6,246 bases of DNA from assembly GCA_043746555.1 (NCBI GenBank), contig JAYTQU010000019.1, positions 1-6,246 on the forward strand. Reading direction: 5' to 3'. The DNA comes from CAZQYC01 sp043746555. GTDB lineage: Bacteria > Pseudomonadota > Gammaproteobacteria > Steroidobacterales > Steroidobacteraceae. This document shows, in pieces, positions 1-5,883 of this stretch. A program made the translations under genes and the position numbers. Within the stretch, counting starts at the first letter, position 1; the number at the start of each line of letters is the position of its first letter. A model generated the notes under the pieces. It ran no database searches. It saw only the letters and a program-made list of their open reading frames with translations, and was not told the origin of the DNA.

Positions 1-607
1 CAATCGCCGCGGCTTGTAAGCGGGCGTGACCGAGCGGTCCCACTGCGTGAGCCCACGGGCCAGCGAGCGGTGCCCAAGTGACCAAGCTCAACACGATACG
101 TGCATTGGTATCGACATCGCAGGCGCGGAACACGCCTTCGCTTTGTCCGGCTTCGATGATGCGCGCGAGACGCGCGGACAATGCGTCGTGCAATCCTTGG
201 ATGGTGTCGCGTTGTGTCGCATCCATCATTGCGATCTCAGCACGAGCGGCAATTTCCGGTTCGTTCGGATCGAGCATGCGTTTGACAAAGTTACGCAATA
301 TGTTAGCCGCCGAACCGCCGGCTCGCGTCGCTTCCAAAAGATGTCGCGCGGTAATGTGCGCGGCGCGTTGATAACATTGAAACACCAGATCGCGGCGATC
401 GGCGACGTAGTAATACATCGCGCTGCGCGACACGCCAAGTTTGGCTGCAATCTCCGCGAGCGATGTGAGTAACACGCCTTTGCTGTTGAGTTGCCGTGCG
501 GCTTCGTCGAGTACTCGATCGTGGCGGCTCGGTGTGGCGGCGTTATTCGATGAGTCCTGCAAGCAGCCTGCGATGTACCCTGCGATACGGATGGATTCCA
601 TTATCAT
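1..607 (-). CDS. TetR/AcrR-family transcriptional regulator, partial at the left edge
   Basis: Reading the minus strand from the ATG at 607 gives 202 open residues up to the window edge, so the C-terminal end and stop are not seen. TetR proteins are usually about 190-220 residues, so most of the protein is present. After a roughly 27-residue N-terminal extension comes the TetR DNA-binding domain: VLDEAARQL around residues 32-40, then a helix-turn-helix at about 49-67 with LAEIAAKLGVSRSAMYYYV, followed by DRRDLVFQCY. The rest is the variable, mostly helical ligand-binding and dimer domain. Family knowledge: such proteins are cytoplasmic dimers that repress nearby genes until a small ligand binds; the ligand cannot be read here. 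Two in-frame stops lie about 25-30 bases before the ATG, so the start must be 607 or the in-frame ATG at 601. No convincing Shine-Dalgarno is present; the leader there is AACG repeated three times. The target may be itself or the unseen gene to the left. Confidence 0.88.
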   Translation of the reverse strand, partial: MIMESIRIAGYIAGCLQDSSNNAATPSRHDRVLDEAARQLNSKGVLLTSLAEIAAKLGVSRSAMYYYVADRRDLVFQCYQRAAHITARHLLEATRAGGSAANILRNFVKRMLDPNEPEIAARAEIAMMDATQRDTIQGLHDALSARLARIIEAGQSEGVFRACDVDTNARIVLSLVTWAPLAGPWAHAVGPLGHARLQAAAI

Positions 608-633
608 TGGCGTTCGTTCGTTGAGTGGTAACT

Positions 634-639
634 ACTATA
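634..639 (-). promoter_or_regulatory. Candidate -10 box for the TetR gene
   Basis: The minus strand reads TATAGT here, five of six matches to the sigma-70 -10 consensus. It would start transcription near 627, giving a leader of about 20 bases before the ATG at 607. No good -35 hexamer sits 16-18 bases upstream. That position is occupied by GCGCGAC direct repeats and the edge of the 15-bp tandem repeats, so an activator or repressor may act there. This is inference from position and consensus only. Confidence 0.35.
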
Positions 640-655
640 TGCGCGACCATGTGCG

Positions 656-700
656 CGACTTGACTCGATGCGACCCGACTCGATGCGACCTGACTCGATC
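656..700. repeat. Three tandem copies of a 15-bp repeat
   Basis: The units are 656-670, 671-685 and 686-700, with consensus CGACYYGACTCGATG. They differ only at two pyrimidine positions and the last base, and a decayed fourth unit begins at 701. Because 15 is divisible by three, several frames on both strands stay open across it, which explains the overlapping spurious reading frames in this area. The array sits about 30-75 bases upstream of the predicted TetR transcription start, where operators or activator sites are often found. Confidence 0.85.
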
Positions 701-820
701 CGATTTCGATAGCGACACGCAGATGGCTCGCTCTCGTTAAGTCGGTACGAATCGTGGTTGGCCGATTCGGGTATGCACCGAATGCTTTCAATGAGGCTCA
801 CAAGCAGTGCGAACCAAACC

Positions 821-833
821 CAATTCGGAATTG
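821..833. promoter_or_regulatory. Perfect 13-bp odd palindrome, possible operator
   Basis: CAATTC-G-GAATTG is a perfect inverted repeat of six-base arms around a single base. Its size suits binding by a dimeric regulator. No start codon or clear promoter adjoins it, and one such palindrome in a window this size could arise by chance. Confidence 0.25.
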
Positions 834-951
834 ACTTGCGTCGCAAAAACCTCGGCAATCCGTGAATTAAAGGATAGTGCGATACATTAGAGAAATCGAT
901 TACGGAAGCGTCCGTCAAAGTAAAGAATTGTCCTCGCGCAGACTTGAATCG

Positions 952-971
952 AGCGGCTACCGCTGTTTTTT
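952..971 (+). terminator. Candidate intrinsic terminator on the plus strand
   Basis: AGCGG at 952-956 pairs with CCGCT at 960-964 across a CTA loop, and after one G there is a run of six T (966-971). The stem is only five base pairs but GC-rich, and the T-run gives it plus-strand polarity; the minus strand has no T-run after the hairpin. No plus-strand gene lies upstream, so it either ends an unannotated short transcript or blocks transcription entering antisense to the diguanylate cyclase gene. Confidence 0.45.
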
Positions 972-1048
972 AGAATTGTCGCGACTTAGTTTCCGACTGG
1001 GATCGGCAGTGATGACGAGGACGATCGTCAAGCATGGGGTGCGATGAC

Positions 1049-2947
1049 TTAAGAAGTCCCTTCCTGCGCGGCAAATGTCCTATGTTCGCCCGTGGCGAAA
1101 TGTGCATCCAGCGTGACGCGATCGCGTCCGGCTTCCTTCGCTTCGTAGAGCATGTTATCCGCGGTCGCATACATTTGATCCGGGCTCAAACGGTCGGCCA
1201 CGTCTTTGTCCCACCAACCGACGCCAAAGCTCGCGGTCAGTATTCCGGAGGAATGTGTCTCGTTGGAAATCTTTAGCAAACGCACCGCAGATCGAATTCG
1301 TTCGATGAATCGTCGCGCGGCGTCCGAGGATTTGGCGGTAAACAAAATGCCGAACTCCTCGCCGCCCAAGCGAAACAAGACATCCCCGGATCGGCGCAGT
1401 TCGTTGCGTACTGCTTTGGCGATTGCGCGCAGCGCCGCGTTGCCGGCCTGCATGTCGTAACGCTCGTTGTATGCTTTGAAATGATCGATATCGAAAATAC
1501 AAAACGCCAACGGTTCGTCGCGATCGCGATGCGCCAACGCCGCGCCGCAAAAGGCACTGAAGTGACGTCGATTGAATGCGCCGGTCAACTCGTCGGTGAT
1601 CGCCAGTTCGTGTAATCGTCGATTGGCGAGTTCCAACGCTTCGGTGCGTTCATTGACTTGTTGCGCTAGCTGCACGTTCAACGCTTCTTGCGCTTCGCGG
1701 GCTTGACGTTCGGCTGCGAGTTTCTGCGCCTTCAATTCGTTCATCGAATCCGCCAAACCAAAGGCCAACAACAAGGCCTGAATCGCGGAACCGATTTCCA
1801 CGCCCCACGTACCGAACCAGTTGGTGGGTAAGATCGAAACGGTTTGCAGAATCGACGCAACAGTTCCGGCGGTAACGACTGCAAATGCGATCACATAGAA
1901 TCGCGCCGGGCGCGATCCGCGTTCCCACAACCAAATCGCAGTTGCCATTACAACCGCGGACAGCGCCAGACTTGTAACCAGGACAACGCTCGATGCGATT
2001 GCATATCGACCCGCCAGCGCCAGCGCCGCCGCCAGCACATTGGCGGCGACCATTACTTGGTTTAGCCGCCACAGCCAAGTTGGCGTCAGTTCGCGAATGC
2101 GCAGATATGCGAGAGCGAACATGCCGAGCGACGCAAACGTGAACGCCGCGGCGATTGGAAGAATGTCATTGTTGAGCGCCGGCGATTGCGGCCAGAGATA
2201 TTGAAACGAGAAACCGCGAAAGGTCAAACTCCAAAACGCAAAACACACTAGGTAGGAAACGTACAAACCGAACACTCGCTCGCGCAGCGCAAAGAACAGA
2301 AGTAGGTTGTATAAAGCAAGCGCTGCGATGCCACCGTGATAGATCGCTAGGAGTTGATCCTCAAATACGGTCGCGGAAAAAAACTTGCTGCGATTCCATA
2401 CTGTCAGCGGCATAACTTCGAATACGCCGTCGAAACTTTGTAGTCGAATGAGTAACTCCAATTCCTCATGAGCTGCGAGTGAAAGTGGCAAAGCAAACGT
2501 GCGTGTCGAAATCGGGCGTTGTGCAAAGGGCAGACGGTCGCCCGTGGAGTCTTCCTCTAGAAACCTTCCTCCATCGCGCAGCACGTACCAATGCACATAG
2601 TCCTGACGCGGGTTGGCCAGGTCGATGATCGCCTGAATCGTTTTGCCGGTCGAATTGACAATTCGCACGCGCGCCCACCAAACCGACTTGCTATAACCAA
2701 ACGCCAGCGCGTCCTTCTGTACTGGTTTCCAGCCCGATTGCGTAGCGCGCACACTGTCGAATTTGAGCGCGCCGGTCGGGTCTTCCAAAACTTCGGTAAA
2801 GCGCGCGATCGGCACACTGCTTTCGTGGCCACGCACGGTTACCGCGAGACTCGCGCCTTCGTCATTGTGGGTCTGTGCCTGCGCACTCGGACACCCGAGC
2901 GTCCAGCAAGCCAACAATAGAATGTAAAGACGCCCGCGTTGGCGCAT
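1049..2947 (-). CDS. Membrane-bound 7TMR-DISM diguanylate cyclase (GGDEF)
   Basis: This 632-residue protein would make cyclic di-GMP from two GTP at the inner membrane in response to a periplasmic cue. A signal peptide covers residues 1-24 (likely cleavage after AQA). Residues about 40-185 match a 7TMR-DISMED2 periplasmic sensor, with FGYSKSVWWARVRIVN at 83-98. About 198-398 form seven membrane helices (7TMR-DISM_7TM), and 400-448 a charged coiled coil. The GGDEF domain runs from DELTGAFNRRHF (452-463) to about 615, with metal-site FDIDHFK at 485-491, GGEEF at 528-532, and an inhibitory-site RxxD at 519-522, five residues before GGEEF as in PleD. Odd: the usual GH and D of the base-binding segment are D498-M499 and N503, so GTP use needs testing. 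The ATG at 2947 follows GGAG at good spacing. The gene diverges from tyrS. I am confident of the architecture, less so of activity. Confidence 0.93.
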   Translation of the reverse strand: MRQRGRLYILLLACWTLGCPSAQAQTHNDEGASLAVTVRGHESSVPIARFTEVLEDPTGALKFDSVRATQSGWKPVQKDALAFGYSKSVWWARVRIVNSTGKTIQAIIDLANPRQDYVHWYVLRDGGRFLEEDSTGDRLPFAQRPISTRTFALPLSLAAHEELELLIRLQSFDGVFEVMPLTVWNRSKFFSATVFEDQLLAIYHGGIAALALYNLLLFFALRERVFGLYVSYLVCFAFWSLTFRGFSFQYLWPQSPALNNDILPIAAAFTFASLGMFALAYLRIRELTPTWLWRLNQVMVAANVLAAALALAGRYAIASSVVLVTSLALSAVVMATAIWLWERGSRPARFYVIAFAVVTAGTVASILQTVSILPTNWFGTWGVEIGSAIQALLLAFGLADSMNELKAQKLAAERQAREAQEALNVQLAQQVNERTEALELANRRLHELAITDELTGAFNRRHFSAFCGAALAHRDRDEPLAFCIFDIDHFKAYNERYDMQAGNAALRAIAKAVRNELRRSGDVLFRLGGEEFGILFTAKSSDAARRFIERIRSAVRLLKISNETHSSGILTASFGVGWWDKDVADRLSPDQMYATADNMLYEAKEAGRDRVTLDAHFATGEHRTFAAQEGTS

Positions 2948-2952
2948 GAGAA

Positions 2953-2956
2953 CTCC
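2953..2956 (-). promoter_or_regulatory. Ribosome binding site of the diguanylate cyclase gene
   Basis: The minus strand reads GGAG, five bases before the ATG at 2947. This supports that start, which also places the signal peptide at the N-terminus as expected. Confidence 0.65.
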
Positions 2957-2965
2957 GGTTATTAC

Positions 2966-2979
2966 CGCCGTTATCGGCG
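2966..2979. promoter_or_regulatory. Inverted repeat in the leader of the diguanylate cyclase gene
   Basis: CGCCG and CGGCG are separated by TTAT, making a compact five-base-pair hairpin or small operator 18 bases upstream of the cyclase start codon, close to its ribosome binding site. It has no T-run, so it is not a terminator. A role in translation control or repressor binding is inference. Confidence 0.3.
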
Positions 2980-3031
2980 AAATTTGCAGTTCCTTGAATG
3001 AAGACCCTGGCTCTGATCGCGCTTAGCCCGC

Positions 3032-3037
3032 TATCAT
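3032..3037 (+). promoter_or_regulatory. Candidate -10 box for tyrS
   Basis: TATCAT matches five of six bases of the sigma-70 -10 consensus and lies 38 bases before the tyrS ATG. The best -35 candidates 17-19 bases upstream are poor. No T-box-like leader or tRNA-like structure is visible in the short leader, and none is expected in a gammaproteobacterium. Confidence 0.35.
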
Positions 3038-3075
3038 GGTTGCCCTAGTCAATTTCCAGCGGAATTCCCCCGATT

Positions 3076-4383
3076 ATGAGTCTCTACGACGAGCTGCAGG
3101 CGCGCGGCATCATCAAGCAAGTGACGCATGCCAAACTCAAAGAAGCGATGGACGCGGGGCCTATCACGCTGTATTGCGGCTTTGATCCGACCAGCGATTC
3201 CTTACATGTCGGCAATTTGTTACCACTGCTAGCATTGCGTCGCTTTCAGCAGGCCGGTCACAAAGTAATCGCGTTGGCGGGCGGCGCGACCGGCATGATC
3301 GGCGATCCGAGTTTCAAGGCACAGGAACGCGCGCTGCTAACCGAAGAGCTGTTGGCCAATAATCTACGCGGCATTACGCTGGCGATGGAAAAATTCCTCG
3401 ACCTAAAAGGCGCGAACGCCGCGCGCGTGGTCAATAACTACGACTGGATCGGCAAATTTAGTTTCGTCCATTTCCTGCGCGATGTCGGCAAACACTTTAC
3501 CGTCAATCATATGATGGCGAAGGAAAGTGTCCGCGCACGATTGGAAGATCGCGAGCACGGCATTTCGTACACGGAATTTTCGTACCTGCTGTTACAGGCA
3601 TACGATTTCTATCACCTACACACCGAGTTTGGTTGCCAGTTACAAATCGGCGGATCGGATCAATGGGGCAACATCACCGCAGGTACCGAACTCATCCGTC
3701 GGATGAAAGCGCATGCGCAAGGACGCGAAGCAACCGAGCAGGACGAGGAGCAGGCATTTGGATTGACACATCCCTTGGTCATGAAAGCGGACGGTACAAA
3801 ATTCGGCAAGACTGAAAGCGGCGCCGTGTGGCTCGACGGCGAAAAAACATCTCCGTATCAGCTGTATCAATTCTGGGTGCAAACTCAAGACGCCGACATC
3901 GGAACCTATTTACGCTACTTCAGCTTCAAATCTCTTGAAGAGATTGCAGCACTTGAAGAGCGCGCGAAGACGCAGCCCGAAAAACGCGAAGCGCAAACCG
4001 CGTTGGCCAGAGAGATGGTGGAGATGACTCACGGTGCGGAAGCGCTGGCCTCCGCCGAAGAAGCGACGCAAATTCTATTCGGTGCCGACCCGATCAAAGC
4101 ATCCGCCGCAACGCTTCGCGAAATTAGTGTCTCCATTCCGCATTGGATCGTTCCGTCGGCACGACTGCAAGCCGGATTGCCTTTGGTTGAAGCGTTGGCT
4201 GAAAGTGGGTTGTCTGCTTCTAAAGGGCAAGCGCGCAAAGATATCGAAGGCGGTGGCATCGGCGTGAACAATCGGAAAGTCAGCGATGCGGCATTCGCTC
4301 TCAAGACCGAGCACTGCCTAGCCGGCGAAAATATTTTATTGCGCAAGGGCAAGAAAAATTATTTGTTGGTGTGGGTGCAGTAA
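3076..4383 (+). CDS. tyrS: Tyrosine--tRNA ligase (TyrRS)
   Basis: This cytoplasmic class I synthetase activates tyrosine with ATP and charges tRNA-Tyr. The 435 residues align with E. coli TyrS (424) along the whole length. The tyrosine and ATP site begins YCGFDPTSDSLHVGN (33-47), where HVGN is the HIGH-type motif with Asn in place of the second His. GGATGMIGDPS follows at 69-79, then the Tyr-binding Y170, Q174 and D177, IGGSDQWGN at 191-199, and KFGKT (242-246) as the KMSKS-type loop. The C-terminal S4 RNA-binding domain spans about 365-431. Compared with E. coli there is an acidic insertion of roughly 12 residues between 210 and 227, just before FGLT. The start codon fits the family; a Shine-Dalgarno is weak (AGCGGA at 3058-3063, about 12 bases away). 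The gene stands alone, divergent from the cyclase and convergent with the ATPase gene. Confidence 0.98.
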   Translation: MSLYDELQARGIIKQVTHAKLKEAMDAGPITLYCGFDPTSDSLHVGNLLPLLALRRFQQAGHKVIALAGGATGMIGDPSFKAQERALLTEELLANNLRGITLAMEKFLDLKGANAARVVNNYDWIGKFSFVHFLRDVGKHFTVNHMMAKESVRARLEDREHGISYTEFSYLLLQAYDFYHLHTEFGCQLQIGGSDQWGNITAGTELIRRMKAHAQGREATEQDEEQAFGLTHPLVMKADGTKFGKTESGAVWLDGEKTSPYQLYQFWVQTQDADIGTYLRYFSFKSLEEIAALEERAKTQPEKREAQTALAREMVEMTHGAEALASAEEATQILFGADPIKASAATLREISVSIPHWIVPSARLQAGLPLVEALAESGLSASKGQARKDIEGGGIGVNNRKVSDAAFALKTEHCLAGENILLRKGKKNYLLVWVQ

Positions 4384-4385
4384 CC

Positions 4386-4409
4386 GATTGCGCCGGCGCG
4401 GCGATCTTT
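4386..4409 (+). terminator. Weak candidate terminator after tyrS
   Basis: Two bases after the tyrS stop, GAT-(TG bulge)-CGCCG pairs with CGGCG-ATC across a GCG loop, followed by only three T. The core is five GC pairs. It lies in the 55-base convergent gap between tyrS and the ATPase gene, where a terminator is expected, but the T-run is poor. Confidence 0.35.
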
Positions 4410-4438
4410 GAATATCAGTTCAATTGTTCGTACGCAAT

Positions 4439-5689
4439 TCATAGGCAATGCCACGGTAATGCAGTGACGTTATCGGCAAGAGCAAGTGGCCTTGGACAGC
4501 GGCAAATAACGTACCCATGCTTTGCTTGTTTTGGATGCTCCTTCATAAACGCCACTAAGTGACGGGCATCGGAAAGCGTTGGGCGTTCCGTCCATTTCAC
4601 TTCAAAAGGGATGAATCTGCCCTGGCGTTCGACGATGAAATCAATCTCGGCTCCGTCGCGCGTGCGCAAATAATAGAGTTCGCCTTGTCCCAAGTAGCGC
4701 AAACGTCGCCACAACTCCAAGCCGGTCCATTGCTCGAACAACGGGCCTGGATTGCTACGTACGGTAGCGCGTGAGACTTCGAGACCAGCGGCGGCGTGAC
4801 GCACACCCAAATCGAACAACATGAACTTTGGCGTGGAGAGCACATTCTTCCGAGGACTTTTCGACCAAGCGGGCACACGCACGCCGATGAACATATCTTC
4901 CAGCAGTTGGTAGTAACCTTTCACCGTTGGCTGTGAGATGCCCGTTTCGTTGGACACTGATGCATAGTTGAGAACTTGGCCCGATTCGAGCGCTGCCATG
5001 CGTAAGAAACGCACGAACGCGGCCCAATCCTTGACTAACGTTTCACGGCGCATTTCTTCCTCGAGATGAACCAGCGCATAGGCGCGCAGTATATTCGCGC
5101 GATCTTTTTGTGGTGCAGTCACGACGCCGGGTAGCTCTCCGTAAAGCAAGCGTGTTTCCAAATCCGCTGCCGGAAATAGATTGTGTAGATCCGCACCTTT
5201 GGGCCAAGGAAACGGCAACGGAGAAATCGAATGAGTAGGTCGCGCAGGATCGGGTGGGCGCTCCGCCAAGGTTAGCGGGTATAGGTGATGCAAGAAACTT
5301 CGGCCTGGCAATAAATTGGTACCGCTTTGTCTGAGTTTGCGTGCCGAACTGCCGCACAACACAAAGCGCCAGCGTTGCTTATCGGAATCGTAGAGATGTT
5401 GAACGGCATCGAATATGCCCGGCACGGTCTGCGCCTCATCGACAAAGATATACGCTGGAGCTTTACGCTGCGGCAGACTTCTGCATAGGCGGATCAACTC
5501 GTCGGGATCGACAAGAAACCGCGATCGCTCTTGCGCCTGCGTCAAATCGATTCGGACCACTTGCCGGTTGTTAGCAAGCAGACTGCCGATCAACGTGGAC
5601 TTTCCGGTTTGACGCGCTCCGAACACCAGGTGCACGTACGGCCTGGAAAGTTTCTTCCTAAATGTATCGGCATACCATCGGTCGAACAT
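4439..5689 (-). CDS. AAA_14/DUF4143 family ATPase
   Basis: This 416-residue protein belongs to the large, poorly understood family of ATP-binding proteins with an N-terminal AAA_14 domain and C-terminal DUF4143 (COG1373-like). Walker A is GARQTGKS at 24-31, Walker B is YIFVDE at 80-85, and VLCGSSARKL at 110-119 is the sensor strand. Residues about 235-265 (VSNETGISQPTVKGYYQLL) look like a winged helix-turn-helix. The C-terminal part keeps a PD-(D/E)XK-like pattern: E319, RTRDGAEIDF with D350, then FEVKW with E363 and K365. The length is normal for the family and all nucleotide-binding motifs look intact. No signal peptide or membrane segment is seen, so it is cytoplasmic. Its cellular role is not known. 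No toxin, antitoxin or transposase adjoins it. It has its own AT-rich, palindrome-rich upstream region, which suggests independent, possibly self-regulated expression. The gene could be an acquired accessory one, though its composition resembles its neighbours. Confidence 0.93.
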   Translation of the reverse strand: MFDRWYADTFRKKLSRPYVHLVFGARQTGKSTLIGSLLANNRQVVRIDLTQAQERSRFLVDPDELIRLCRSLPQRKAPAYIFVDEAQTVPGIFDAVQHLYDSDKQRWRFVLCGSSARKLRQSGTNLLPGRSFLHHLYPLTLAERPPDPARPTHSISPLPFPWPKGADLHNLFPAADLETRLLYGELPGVVTAPQKDRANILRAYALVHLEEEMRRETLVKDWAAFVRFLRMAALESGQVLNYASVSNETGISQPTVKGYYQLLEDMFIGVRVPAWSKSPRKNVLSTPKFMLFDLGVRHAAAGLEVSRATVRSNPGPLFEQWTGLELWRRLRYLGQGELYYLRTRDGAEIDFIVERQGRFIPFEVKWTERPTLSDARHLVAFMKEHPKQAKHGYVICRCPRPLALADNVTALPWHCL

Positions 5690-5705
5690 GCCAACATGAT
5701 GGCAT
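5688..5705. promoter_or_regulatory. 18-bp palindrome overlapping the ATPase start codon
   Basis: ATGCCA and TGGCAT flank ACATGA, whose central CATG is itself symmetric, so 16 of 18 positions obey the dyad. It covers the first two bases of the ATPase ATG (5689-5687, minus) and the place where a Shine-Dalgarno would be. In mRNA it could form a hairpin sequestering the start; in DNA it could be an operator. No clear Shine-Dalgarno is present. Confidence 0.45.
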
Positions 5706-5711
5706 AGACTA

Positions 5712-5731
5712 ATATAAAGCGCACTTTATAT
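5712..5731. promoter_or_regulatory. 20-bp AT-rich inverted repeat upstream of the ATPase gene
   Basis: ATATAAAG at 5712-5719 and CTTTATAT at 5724-5731 are perfect eight-base arms around CGCA. It lies 23 bases before the ATPase start codon, within an AT-rich island that contains TATATA and TATAAA stretches usable as a -10 on the minus strand. The position and symmetry fit a repressor operator overlapping the promoter; the binding protein is unknown. Confidence 0.5.
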
Positions 5732-5736
5732 ATATC

Positions 5737-5755
5737 GCCTATATGTAAATTAGGC
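5737..5755. promoter_or_regulatory. 19-bp inverted repeat upstream of the ATPase gene
   Basis: GCCTA at 5737-5741 and TAGGC at 5751-5755 are separated by nine AT-rich bases. On the minus strand the interior contains TTTACA, a fair -35 match, although no -10 is well spaced behind it (TATAAA is only 13 bases on). It may be a second operator or chance symmetry. Confidence 0.3.
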
Positions 5756-5883
5756 TTCTACATCGGGATCGTCGGTGCCTAGAGGTCAAGCCGTCGGTAT
5801 TCCAGGAGTCCTTCGTCGCGAGAGGATGCCCGCTGGAGGCGGAAGTGAATCTATCGCCGGGTTTTATGCTCCGAACTCGCTAA

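Larger units (their letters stand above)
608..1048. other. Gene-poor intergenic region between the TetR gene and the diguanylate cyclase gene
   Basis: These 441 bases hold no gene I can support. They contain the candidate promoter for the TetR gene, short direct repeats (CGTT three times at 611-622; GCGCGAC at 641-647 and 653-659), the 15-bp tandem repeat, an odd palindrome at 821-833, a small inverted repeat ACGGA-AGCG-TCCGT at 902-915, the plus-strand hairpin with T-run at 952-971, a repeated AGAATTGTC at 924-932 and 972-980, and the palindrome GACGATCGTC at 1020-1029. No strong terminator for the cyclase gene is visible on the minus strand. A 104-codon minus-strand reading frame crosses the region but looks non-coding. 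Confidence 0.7.

Noticed and set aside
11..14. Lipobox-like LLAC at residues 11-14 of the diguanylate cyclase (coordinates here are residues, not bases)
   Set aside because: The hydrophobic stretch continues past it and AQA at 22-24 is a better cleavage site; a lipid anchor is unneeded in a seven-helix protein.
226..450. Open frame inside the TetR gene on the same strand
   Set aside because: It is out of frame with the clear TetR helix-turn-helix and resembles no family, so it is a shadow.
611..622. CGTT three times as a phase-variable tract
   Set aside because: Three units are too few for frequent slippage, and it lies outside the coding frame.
656..700. Tandem repeats as a CRISPR array
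   Set aside because: Units are 15 bp and directly adjacent with no unique spacers, and no cas gene is present.
1155..1557. Several open frames overlapping the GGDEF-coding part
   Set aside because: They are other-frame shadows of the diguanylate cyclase gene, whose motifs are unambiguous.
4422..4439. AATTG/CAATT inverted repeat in the convergent gap as a terminator
   Set aside because: The stem is five weak pairs with an eight-base loop and no T-run on either side.
5756..5883. Search for a small gene or terminator between the malonyl-CoA synthetase-like gene and the ATPase regulatory region
   Set aside because: Only short four- to five-base symmetries, such as TACC/GGTA at the stop codon, were seen, with no T-run and no plausible reading frame.
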